Source of the DNA: Actinobacillus succinogenes 130Z
GTDB taxonomy: Bacteria; Pseudomonadota; Gammaproteobacteria; Enterobacterales; Pasteurellaceae
Direction: 5' to 3'
Length of the DNA stretch: 64,000 nucleotides
NCBI RefSeq assembly: GCF_000017245.1
Contig: NC_009655.1
Location: 2,232,001 to 2,296,000, forward strand
The first letter of the stretch is position 1. Each line of letters starts with the position of its first letter. A model generated the notes under the pieces. The model searched no databases. It was given only the letters and a program-made list of their open reading frames with translations, and was not told the origin of the DNA. Positions 26,514-34,455 of this stretch are shown in pieces. The position numbers and the translations under genes are program-made.

Positions 26514-26918
26514 ATGCAAATTAAAGAATTTTCGGCGAAAACAGGACTGTCCGCCGATACTTTGCGTTATTACGAAAAAGAAGGATTACTAATGCCGGAA
26601 CGGAATGCTAACGGTTATCGCCGTTACAGCGGCCGCGATTTGGAATGGGTGGAGTTTATTCTTCGTCTGAAACGAATGGATGTGCCCTTAATACAAATCA
26701 AAGAATACGCCCGATTACGCCACATGGGCGATTCAACCATTCCCGAGCGTTATGAAATTCTGCTCGCCCATTATGAAAATCTGGTGCGAAAACAGCAGGA
26801 ATTGGAAGAGCATCAAGCGCTTTTAGCGCAAAAACTATCGCTTTACCGCTCGGCTATGCAAAAGCCCTTAAACAACAGCCCGCTCCAACAGAAAAAACCA
26901 TCCCCGGCAAAAAAGTGA
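26514..26918 (+). CDS. MerR-family regulator (AdhR/NmlR-like lineage)
   Basis: Protein of 134 residues with the MerR winged helix (residues 1-70, MQIKEFSAKTGLSADTLRYYEKEGLL, NGYRRYSGRDLEWVEFI) and a C-terminal coiled coil (about 85-118). The sequence around RLKRMDVPLIQIKEYARLRHMGDSTIPER matches the lineage that includes AdhR and NmlR, which respond to aldehydes or electrophiles. No metal-binding cysteine pair is present. It is convergent with the MFS gene and not obviously paired with it. Because the island's first gene carries an NmlR-type promoter, this protein is one candidate for its regulator. Confidence 0.88.
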   Translation: MQIKEFSAKTGLSADTLRYYEKEGLLMPERNANGYRRYSGRDLEWVEFILRLKRMDVPLIQIKEYARLRHMGDSTIPERYEILLAHYENLVRKQQELEEHQALLAQKLSLYRSAMQKPLNNSPLQQKKPSPAKK

Positions 26919-26921
26919 AAA

Positions 26922-26965
26922 ATCCGCATCGTATTCAGCCGGATACGGCCTTTACAGATGCGGAA
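26922..26965. terminator. Hairpin between merR-type gene and MFS gene
   Basis: CCGCATC (26924-26930) pairs with GATGCGG (26957-26963) and encloses an inner GTAT/ATAC stem. It lies between convergent genes, with A and T runs at the flanks. Confidence 0.55.
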
Positions 26966-26990
26966 AAGTGCGGTCAAAAATAACGGTATT

Positions 26991-28301
26991 TTATTGTGCG
27001 GACTGTACCACCGTACGAATTTTCAATAATGCCAATGCTAGCGCTGAAATCAACAACACCAAGGCAATCCCTTCGTACAGGCTTTGTTTTTCCCAACCGG
27101 CATCCAGTAACGTACCGGCGATAATCGGCGCCAGAATCGCACCGATTCTTCCGACACCGATAGCCCAACCCACTCCCGTACTTCGGATGTCCGCGTCGTA
27201 AATGCTTGGATTGAGGGTATACAGTCCGCTGATACAGCCGTTCATCAAGGCACCGACCAACACACCGAACACCATGGCTAACCATAAAACGGAAGCGGAC
27301 AAAATGAAAATCACGGCAAATACGGCAGATAATAAGGTAAACAAAATCAAGACCTTGCGTGCCGACCAACGACTGGCGAGTAATCCGTAAAAGAGAGAAC
27401 CGCAAGTTCCGCCCAACGAAATCATCATACCTACGCTGACACTTTGTTCCGTAGTCATTCCCGCTTCTTTCAACAATGCCGGCGTCCATGAACTGACAAA
27501 ATAAAAACTGAACATAATAGCAAAGAACGCGACCCAGATTAATCCGGTCGAACGACGGTATTGTCCGTTGAATAATTGATTAATCGGTAATCTGTGCGTA
27601 GGGGAAGTTGATTTTTCCGGTAATCTCCATTCGCCTGCCAAGCCGATTTTCTTCGCAATTTTATTTAATCGACACTGTGCATTATGCGGTTGTTTGGACA
27701 TGAGAAAATCAATAGATTCCGGCAACCAGACCACCAGTACCGACAGACAAACGGCCGTCAACGCAAATCCCGCCAGATAAACCGAACGCCAGCCGTATTC
27801 CGCCTGTAACGTCATGGCAAACATTCCGCCCAGCACCGCACCGACGCCAAAACCGGCGGCATATACGCTGATAGCGAAACTACGCCATTTACGAGAGGAA
27901 TATTCGCTGGTTAAAACATTCGTTCCCACCAAAATTCCGCCGACGCCCAAGCCTGTTACTACACGCCAGAATGCCAACGTATGGTGAGATTGGATAAACG
28001 CCGAACCCAACATTCCTACGGCGGACAAAGCAACGGCAATCAGTAATAACGGACGCCGCCCGATTTTATCCGCTACCGGTGCCAAAAACAGCGATCCCGC
28101 CGTCATCCCGAACAACCCCGCACTGAGCAAATAACCGAGTTGTTCACCGCTTAAACCGAATTCATTGCGGATATTGGTCGCCGTAAAGGCCAACGCCAAC
28201 ACATCGAAACCGTCAAGCAGGTTCATAATGGCCGCCATAATCACAATCATCCATTGATAAGCGGACATCGGGCTACTATCAATTTTTTCTCTTAAATGCA
28301 T
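26991..28301 (-). CDS. MFS transporter, aromatic acid:H+ symporter type
   Basis: Twelve-helix inner-membrane carrier of 436 residues. The first helix carries the AAHS-family signature LLDGFDVLAL, and the loop after helix 2 has VADKIGRRPLLL. The central loop (about residues 205-235) divides two six-helix halves. Related carriers (BenK, PcaK, MhpT) import aromatic acids, but no aromatic catabolism genes lie beside it. It is preceded by an AAAAAAGGAG site. Confidence 0.85.
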   Translation of the reverse strand: MHLREKIDSSPMSAYQWMIVIMAAIMNLLDGFDVLALAFTATNIRNEFGLSGEQLGYLLSAGLFGMTAGSLFLAPVADKIGRRPLLLIAVALSAVGMLGSAFIQSHHTLAFWRVVTGLGVGGILVGTNVLTSEYSSRKWRSFAISVYAAGFGVGAVLGGMFAMTLQAEYGWRSVYLAGFALTAVCLSVLVVWLPESIDFLMSKQPHNAQCRLNKIAKKIGLAGEWRLPEKSTSPTHRLPINQLFNGQYRRSTGLIWVAFFAIMFSFYFVSSWTPALLKEAGMTTEQSVSVGMMISLGGTCGSLFYGLLASRWSARKVLILFTLLSAVFAVIFILSASVLWLAMVFGVLVGALMNGCISGLYTLNPSIYDADIRSTGVGWAIGVGRIGAILAPIIAGTLLDAGWEKQSLYEGIALVLLISALALALLKIRTVVQSAQ

Positions 28302-28336
28302 ATCAACTCCTTTTTTACTGCGATTAAGGCTTAAAA

Positions 28337-28374
28337 AAGTGCGGTCATAAAAACAATGTTTTTTAACCGCACTT
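28337..28374 (-). terminator. USS-pair terminator after yhhQ
   Basis: AAGTGCGGT (28337-28345) and ACCGCACTT (28366-28374) form an inverted pair just past the yhhQ stop codon, with A and T runs inside and outside the arms. Confidence 0.7.
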
Positions 28375-28402
28375 ACCGAACAGACCGATTTAGCCGAATC
28401 CG

Positions 28403-29083
28403 TTACAAAATCCTGCGTAAAATAAAATTCAATACCACGCCGTAAGCCGGCACAAATAACATGATGCCGACAAACAGCTTAAACAAATAATCCACAAAAC
28501 CCAGTTCCATCCAGTGCGTCGCCATAAACGGATCGGTACTGGCATAAAACGCCACCGCAAAAAAGATAAACGTGTCCGCCATAGAACCGAAAATCATTGA
28601 ACTGCTAGGTGCTATCCACCAGTTTTTTAATTTTCGCAATCGATTAAACACTAACACATCCAGTAACTGCCCGAACACGTATGCGCTGAAACTGGCAACG
28701 GCAATACGAAACACAAAACCGTTAAATGACGCCAGCGCCTGCAGCCCTTGATAGCGACTGTCCGAAAATAAAGTAGAAACCGCATAACTGACCGCCAACG
28801 CAGGAAACATCACGGCAAATATGATTCGTCGCGCCGACATTGCACCAAACACCCGCACGGTTAAATCCGTCGCCAGAAAAATAAACGGAAACGTTAACGT
28901 TCCCCAAGTACTGTGAAAACTAAAATCTTCGGCCGCCCCTAATGCGGTTAACGGTAAACGAATCTCGAAGGGAATCTGCACCAGATAGTTACTTGCCGCA
29001 ATAATAAAAATATGAAAAAAAGTCAGTAGAATTAATGCGTTACGTTTTTGCTTATGGGTAATAATTGTAGAATTACGGGTCAT
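28403..29083 (-). CDS. yhhQ: Queuosine precursor transporter YhhQ
   Basis: Inner-membrane importer of 7-deazaguanine queuosine precursors (COG1738), 226 residues with about six membrane helices. The start is the ATG at 29083 (MTRNSTIITHKQK); a TTG two codons upstream is also in frame. Conserved stretches include FPFIFLATDLTVRVFGA and GSMADTFIFFAVAFYAS. An AAGGA ribosome-binding site just upstream forms part of a preQ1-I-like riboswitch, so expression is probably turned down when preQ1 is plentiful. Confidence 0.93.
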   Translation of the reverse strand: MTRNSTIITHKQKRNALILLTFFHIFIIAASNYLVQIPFEIRLPLTALGAAEDFSFHSTWGTLTFPFIFLATDLTVRVFGAMSARRIIFAVMFPALAVSYAVSTLFSDSRYQGLQALASFNGFVFRIAVASFSAYVFGQLLDVLVFNRLRKLKNWWIAPSSSMIFGSMADTFIFFAVAFYASTDPFMATHWMELGFVDYLFKLFVGIMLFVPAYGVVLNFILRRIL

Positions 29084-29087
29084 GACC

Positions 29088-29125
29088 AATCCTTTTTATT
29101 AAAACTTGGGGTAAGGGAACCCAAG
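29088..29125 (-). promoter_or_regulatory. preQ1-I-like riboswitch before yhhQ
   Basis: On the minus strand, P1 is CTTGGG paired with CCCAAG (29120-29125 with 29105-29110). The loop holds TCCCTT and an A-rich tail (TTTTAATAAA) ends in AAGGA (29090-29094), which can pair with the loop as P2. This matches the compact preQ1-I pseudoknot in which the ribosome-binding site is sequestered. The gene it controls, a queuosine precursor transporter, fits. Confidence 0.8.
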
Positions 29126-29238
29126 AATCTCAGTAACCTTATCAAAGTGAAACCGGAATGACGGTAAATATAAAGAAGATTTCAACCGGAAACAAATGAA
29201 AGAATTTCGGAATAAATATGAATGGAATTAATATTGAA

Positions 29239-29328
29239 TGGCGGTGAGAGGGGGATTCGAACCCCCGATACAGTTTCCCGTATACACGCTTTCCAGGCGT
29301 GCTCCTTCAACCACTCGGACATCTCACC
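29239..29328 (-). tRNA. tRNA-Ser (anticodon GGA)
   Basis: A 90-nt gene on the minus strand. The acceptor GGTGAGA pairs with TCTCACC, the anticodon loop reads CTGGAAA with GGA at 29292-29294, and a long variable arm (GTGTATACGGGAAACTGTATC) is the mark of a class II tRNA-Ser. The T arm GGGGGTTCGAATCCCCC and an encoded 3' CCA are complete. Confidence 0.97.
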
Positions 29329-29532
29329 ATGTTGGATACAGAATAAATTCCGTTTTATCGTTTTGTTGCGATTTTGTACGGAACAAAATCCTTACAACAA
29401 CGAAGCGGGCGAGATTATAAGAATTTATCGGCTTTCCGTCCAGTCTTTTTTCAAATTTATTGAGCTAACGCATGAATTTTTTAAAAAATTGAGAGTAAAA
29501 TAACCGCACTTTTTTCTCGTTCAGGAATTACT

Positions 29533-31284
29533 ATGCTAAATAAATGGTTTTTAACCAAAAATGCTTTTCTCGCCGTGAAACCTTTTAGCGCGTTAAAAGA
29601 CACGTTTCGTGAAGGTTACACAAAACAACATTTAATTCGAGATATTATCGCGGGACTTACTGTCGGCGTTATCGCCATTCCGCTTTCTATGGCATTGGCC
29701 ATTGCCAGCGGTGTACCGCCGCAACACGGATTATATACCGCTATCGTAGCGGGCGTTTTAATCGCGGTTATCGGCGGATCCCGCTTCAATATTTCGGGAC
29801 CGACCGCCGCATTCGTAGTGATTTTATATCCGATCACCCAGCAATTCGGTTTGGGCGGTTTATTGATGGCAACTCTGCTTTCCGGCCTCATTCTGATTAT
29901 TATGGCGCTGTTTCGTTTGGGGCGTTTAATCGAATATATCCCGCTACCCGTTACTTTGGGTTTCACGTGCGGGATTGGCATTACCATCGCTACATTGCAG
30001 ATTAAAGATTTTCTCGGCTTAACCATTCCGTCAATGCCTTCCCATTATATTGACAAAGTACAAACTATTTTCACCGCACTACCGACAATCAGTTGGCCGG
30101 ATACCGTTGTGGGAATAGTTACGCTTGTCGTGTTAACCCAATGGCGTCGTTTGCGCTTACCTGTTCCGGGACATTTACCGGCGGTGATCGTGGGTACTAT
30201 TTTGGCATTAATCTTAAGTTATTACAGTATGAACGTCGCCACCATCGGTTCCGCTTTCACCTATACGCTGTCGGACGGTACCGTAGGTAACGGTATTCCG
30301 AACGTATTACCGCAATTTATGTTGCCGTGGAATATTCCTAATGCGCAAGGAGAAGTCATTAATTGGGATTTCGCCGCTTTACAGACTTTATTGCCTGCGG
30401 CGTTTTCTATGGCGGTTCTCGGCGCCATCGAATCCTTATTATGCGCCGTGGTACTGGATAATATGACAGACACTAAACACCATTCCAATAATGAATTATT
30501 GGCTCAAGGGATCGGCAACATCCTATCGCCGTTTTTAGGCGGAATTACGGCGACGGCGGCGATCGCCCGCTCGGCGGCAAATGTTAAAGCCGGCGCGGTT
30601 TCGCCTGTCGCCAGTATTATCCACGGGATTTTGGTACTGCTATCCCTGTTAATTTTCGCCAACGCGCTGTCCTATCTGCCTTTAGCTTCAATGGCGGCAT
30701 TACTGTTAATGGTGGCATGGAACATGGCGGATATCCATAATATCATTTCTCTGGTGCGCCGTTCCGGCAAAAACGAAATCGCGGTGCTAGTGATTTGTAT
30801 TCTGCTCACCGTAATTTTCGATATGGTTATTGCCATTTCCGTAGGCGTCTTGTTGGCAAGCTTACTCTTCATCCGAACCATTGCCGAAATGACAAAATCT
30901 ATTGAAATGCAACATCCGGACGATTTAACCGATGTACAGGTTTACCGAATCAGCGGTCCGTTATTCTTTGCTGCGGCGGATAATCTGTTTGCGGAACTGC
31001 ATGACAAAACCGTACATACGGATCGCGAAATCAAACATATCGTGCTGCAATGTGAAGCCGTGAACGTGTTGGATACCGGGGGCATTCACGCCTTAACCCG
31101 GTTTGTGCAACATATGCTGCCCCATCAACAACTTTATATGTGCAACATGCAATTCCAGCCGCTGCGTATGTTGGTGAAATCCAATGTGGTGCCTGAATTG
31201 AAGAAAATCAATTTCAGCCCGGATTTAACCGAAACCTACGGTAAAATTCGTCTGCAGGAAAATGAATCGGAATTACGTCATTAA
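29533..31284 (+). CDS. SulP/SLC26 anion transporter with STAS domain
   Basis: Inner-membrane anion carrier of 583 residues, close in layout to E. coli DauA (YchM). The transmembrane part (about residues 38-430) contains DIIAGLTVGVIAIPLSMALAI and the FNISGPTAAFVVIL substrate-site segment. The C-terminal STAS domain (about 460-570) has LQCEAVNVLDTGGIHAL. Substrates in the family include C4-dicarboxylates, bicarbonate and sulfate; the sequence does not distinguish them, though a dicarboxylate carrier would suit a succinate producer. AGGAA precedes the ATG, and a USS sits directly upstream. Confidence 0.88.
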   Translation: MLNKWFLTKNAFLAVKPFSALKDTFREGYTKQHLIRDIIAGLTVGVIAIPLSMALAIASGVPPQHGLYTAIVAGVLIAVIGGSRFNISGPTAAFVVILYPITQQFGLGGLLMATLLSGLILIIMALFRLGRLIEYIPLPVTLGFTCGIGITIATLQIKDFLGLTIPSMPSHYIDKVQTIFTALPTISWPDTVVGIVTLVVLTQWRRLRLPVPGHLPAVIVGTILALILSYYSMNVATIGSAFTYTLSDGTVGNGIPNVLPQFMLPWNIPNAQGEVINWDFAALQTLLPAAFSMAVLGAIESLLCAVVLDNMTDTKHHSNNELLAQGIGNILSPFLGGITATAAIARSAANVKAGAVSPVASIIHGILVLLSLLIFANALSYLPLASMAALLLMVAWNMADIHNIISLVRRSGKNEIAVLVICILLTVIFDMVIAISVGVLLASLLFIRTIAEMTKSIEMQHPDDLTDVQVYRISGPLFFAAADNLFAELHDKTVHTDREIKHIVLQCEAVNVLDTGGIHALTRFVQHMLPHQQLYMCNMQFQPLRMLVKSNVVPELKKINFSPDLTETYGKIRLQENESELRH

Positions 31285-31334
31285 TTATAAAAACCGCCTT
31301 TTCGGAAAGTGGTTTTACCGGTTAACAGATATAA

Positions 31335-31360
31335 AAAAGGGAGCGGATGCTCCCCTTTTT
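31335..31360. terminator. Bidirectional terminator between the SulP gene and deaD
   Basis: GGGAGC pairs with GCTCCC around a short loop, with AAAAAA on the left and TTTTT on the right, so it works for both convergent genes. Confidence 0.85.
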
Positions 31361-31371
31361 ATCTCTTAGCA

Positions 31372-33219
31372 TTAGCTGTGACGACTGCCTTTAAAGCCTT
31401 TTTCACGAAATTCTTTGCGACCGACGTCTTTAAAAGTGCGGTCAAATTTTCCGCCGAATTTACGGTCGCCTTTAAAACCTCGATCATTAAAACGATGCTC
31501 TCCCCGTTCATGGAAACGCTCATTAGCGCGACGCTTACCGTCGCGATGTTCGAAACGTTCGGCGCGTTCTCCGCTTTGAACTTCACGAACGAAAGACATT
31601 TGCATTTGTTTATTCAGTACGCGTGTTTTTTCGAAATGACGCAGTAATTGCTTCGGCATGCCTTGCGGTAATTCGATAGTGGAATAATCATCAAATAATT
31701 TGATATGACCGATATTGCGGCTGTTAATATCACCTTCATTGGCAATCGCACCCACAATATGACGCACCTCCACCCCATCGGAACGACCGATTTCGATACG
31801 GTACAAATCCATCGATTTCGGTACCCCGTAACCGCGACGTTCATCAGAACGTTGGGAGCGATTAGCCCGTTCACGGCGTTCGTTACGTTTCGGCATCGGC
31901 GCATCCGGCGGCAAAATCAATTTTTGTTTACCTTGTAACAACATTAACATAGCGGCGGCAATGTCTTCCTGATCCTGATCTGCGGTAAACAAATCTTCCA
32001 ATAAGCTACGGTATTTTTCTAAATCGTGATGTTCAAGCTGTTTGGTGATTTTCGCCACAAATTTGGCACGGCGGCAGGCTTGCAAACGTTCATGGTTCGG
32101 CAATTCCACTTCCTCAATCGGTTTTTTCATCAAACGTTCGATATTGCCTAACAAGCGACGTTCGCGCGGTTCCACAAATAAAATAGCGCTGCCGGAACGA
32201 CCGGCCCGCCCGGTACGGCCTATACGGTGTACGTAAGATTCGGCATCTAACGGAATATCATAATTCACTACCAAACTGATGCGTTCCACATCCAAACCGC
32301 GGGCAGCCACATCCGTCGCCACTAAAATATCCAAACTGCCGTTACGTAAACGATCAAGGGTTTGTTCACGCGCCTGTTGGGTCATATCACCGTTTAATGC
32401 GGCGGCACGGAAACCGTGTTTGTCCAATAATTCCGTAACGTCTAATGTGCCTGTTTTGGTACGGGTGAAAATAATAGCGGCATCAAAATCTTCCACTTCC
32501 AGAAAACGCAATAATGCCTCATTTTTACGATAACCGCGTACATACCAGCAGCTTTGAGCAATATCAGGATTAGTACGTTGGGTCGATTGGATTCTAACCT
32601 CCTGCGGATTCGTCATAAAACGTTTGGTAATACGACGAATCGGTTCCGGCATAGTGGCCGAGAACAATGCCGTTTGGTGCTGTTCCGGCAATTCCGCCAT
32701 CACGGTTTCTACATCGTCGATAAAGCCCATACGTAACATCTCGTCCGCTTCATCCAACACGATAAATTTTAACGCGGAAAGATCCAAGGTACCGCGCTTG
32801 ATATGGTCCAGAATACGACCCGGCGTCCCCACCACCACTTGGGCGCCTTGGCGTAACGCACGAAGTTGAATATCGTAACGTTGTCCGCCGTAAAGCGTAA
32901 CGATACGAATACCTTTCGCATTTTTCGTAAATTGTTCACAGGCATCCGCCACTTGAATTGCCAGTTCGCGCGTCGGCGCCATCACCAACATTTGAGGATA
33001 TTTTTCGTCACTATCGATCTGCGCCAATAAAGGCAAAGAAAAAGCGGCGGTTTTACCGCTTCCGGTTTGTGCCATACCCAGCACGTCACGACCTTCTAAA
33101 AGGTGCGGAATACAGGCGTGCTGGATAGGAGAAGGTGATTCAAAACCCATTTCCGAAACTGCAGAAAGGATAAAGTCAGGCAGACCTAAGTCGCCAAAGG
33201 TAATTTTAGTTTCAGTCAT
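31372..33219 (-). CDS. deaD: ATP-dependent RNA helicase DeaD (CsdA)
   Basis: Cold-shock and ribosome-assembly DEAD-box helicase of 615 residues. Motifs in order: Q-motif region GFESPSPIQHACI, AQTGSGKT, PTRELAIQ, DEADEML, SAT, and HRIGRTGR. After the helicase core come a dimerisation region and the DbpA-type RNA-binding domain (about residues 470-550), then a basic Arg/Gly/Phe-rich tail (about 555-615). It is downstream of nlpI and pnp, the conserved order. A USS lies within the tail's coding sequence. Confidence 0.97.
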   Translation of the reverse strand: MTETKITFGDLGLPDFILSAVSEMGFESPSPIQHACIPHLLEGRDVLGMAQTGSGKTAAFSLPLLAQIDSDEKYPQMLVMAPTRELAIQVADACEQFTKNAKGIRIVTLYGGQRYDIQLRALRQGAQVVVGTPGRILDHIKRGTLDLSALKFIVLDEADEMLRMGFIDDVETVMAELPEQHQTALFSATMPEPIRRITKRFMTNPQEVRIQSTQRTNPDIAQSCWYVRGYRKNEALLRFLEVEDFDAAIIFTRTKTGTLDVTELLDKHGFRAAALNGDMTQQAREQTLDRLRNGSLDILVATDVAARGLDVERISLVVNYDIPLDAESYVHRIGRTGRAGRSGSAILFVEPRERRLLGNIERLMKKPIEEVELPNHERLQACRRAKFVAKITKQLEHHDLEKYRSLLEDLFTADQDQEDIAAAMLMLLQGKQKLILPPDAPMPKRNERRERANRSQRSDERRGYGVPKSMDLYRIEIGRSDGVEVRHIVGAIANEGDINSRNIGHIKLFDDYSTIELPQGMPKQLLRHFEKTRVLNKQMQMSFVREVQSGERAERFEHRDGKRRANERFHERGEHRFNDRGFKGDRKFGGKFDRTFKDVGRKEFREKGFKGSRHS

Positions 33220-33420
33220 TAAAATACTCAGATTGTATGTAAGGAAAGCTCAATCGGCTTTCATGTGTATAATTTTTTGCAATTACAAACCGCAAAAGTT
33301 TTTAAAGATACGCCACGAAATAAAGAATCATGTCGAAACTTTATACTCGTTAGCCGTACTAACGTTTAAAATTTTGTTTTTTTCCACCGCACTTTATCGC
33401 GAGTATCACCAATAGATGAT

Positions 33421-34374
33421 CTAATCCGCGAAAATACCGGCCGCTTTCCAAGCGTCCGACATCGGTTCCGTTTGCTCGCCGGCATCGGCTTTTTTCAGCT
33501 TATCCAGTTCAAACAATGCAAAACGATACTCAACAAAATTATACACCTGATTTGCCACCGCCAATTTGAACAAGGTTTCCGCTTCATCCAAATCGCCTGT
33601 ATTGAGTTTTTGTTTTGCCAGATAAAAGTAGGTTTCCGTCAGAATTTCCGCATATTCAGGAGATTGCGGATCTACAAAGACTTTGGCTTTGTCTAATAAA
33701 TCCTGCTCGGAAAGTTTGCCCAAATAATATTGGACGATAAAGGTTCCCCAATATTCAGTCGAAAGGGTTTCCGCCCGATTGACTAAATTCTGTCTTGCCT
33801 CGCTCGGTTTAAATTTCAGTTCGTTCAAATAAATCCATAATACGCGGTAAGGATCCTGAATATTCGCTTGATAGAAACGATGAAAATCCTGTGCCGCAAG
33901 GTTATAACGCCCTGTGTAATAAAAATCCAAACCTCGATTCAAATAGGTATATTCATAATCGGGATCTAATTCCAGCACTACGTTGAACGATTCCAACGCA
34001 CTGTCGTAATCTTCATCTAATAACGAATACAAACCTAAATAATTATACACTGCGGCCATTCTAGGTTGCAGTGCAAGGGCATGAGTGAAATCATAACGAG
34101 CCATTCCCCAAAGCCCTAAGCTGTCGTAAAGTACGCCGCGCTCAAAATGTAAATCGGCGCGTTCCTCATGCGACATTTGTCCTATAATCAGTATTTGGCT
34201 GATGCGTGCAATCATCACTTCCTGTTCAAAATGCACATTAGGATATTGTTCCGCCAGCACAATCTTATTTTTGGACACGAACACTCCGGTACTGCTTGTA
34301 CAGCCCGCAAGCAGTAAAACGAATAAACCCGGAATAAATAAACCGACGTTTAAAAACCGTTTCAGATGTGCCAT
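33421..34374 (-). CDS. nlpI: Lipoprotein NlpI
   Basis: Outer-membrane TPR lipoprotein that in E. coli acts as an adaptor for peptidoglycan endopeptidases and the protease Prc. The lipobox is LLAGC (Cys25 region). TPR repeats span about residues 70-210 (ERGVLYDSLGLWGMARYDFTHALALQP; YNYLGLYSLLDEDYDSALESFNVVLELDPDY). Its 317 residues and position between pnp and deaD are typical. Confidence 0.93.
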   Translation of the reverse strand: MAHLKRFLNVGLFIPGLFVLLLAGCTSSTGVFVSKNKIVLAEQYPNVHFEQEVMIARISQILIIGQMSHEERADLHFERGVLYDSLGLWGMARYDFTHALALQPRMAAVYNYLGLYSLLDEDYDSALESFNVVLELDPDYEYTYLNRGLDFYYTGRYNLAAQDFHRFYQANIQDPYRVLWIYLNELKFKPSEARQNLVNRAETLSTEYWGTFIVQYYLGKLSEQDLLDKAKVFVDPQSPEYAEILTETYFYLAKQKLNTGDLDEAETLFKLAVANQVYNFVEYRFALFELDKLKKADAGEQTEPMSDAWKAAGIFAD

Positions 34375-34408
34375 TTAAGAATGCCTTAGGATAAAAATTC
34401 GAAAAGAT

Positions 34409-34443
34409 GACCGCACTTTGTACCAAATTATCAAAGTGCGGTC
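34409..34443 (-). terminator. USS-pair hairpin between pnp and nlpI
   Basis: GACCGCACTTT (34409-34419) pairs perfectly with AAAGTGCGGTC (34433-34443). The trailing T-run on the minus strand is modest, so it may attenuate rather than stop pnp transcription into nlpI. Confidence 0.65.
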
Positions 34444-34455
34444 GGATTTTACAAA

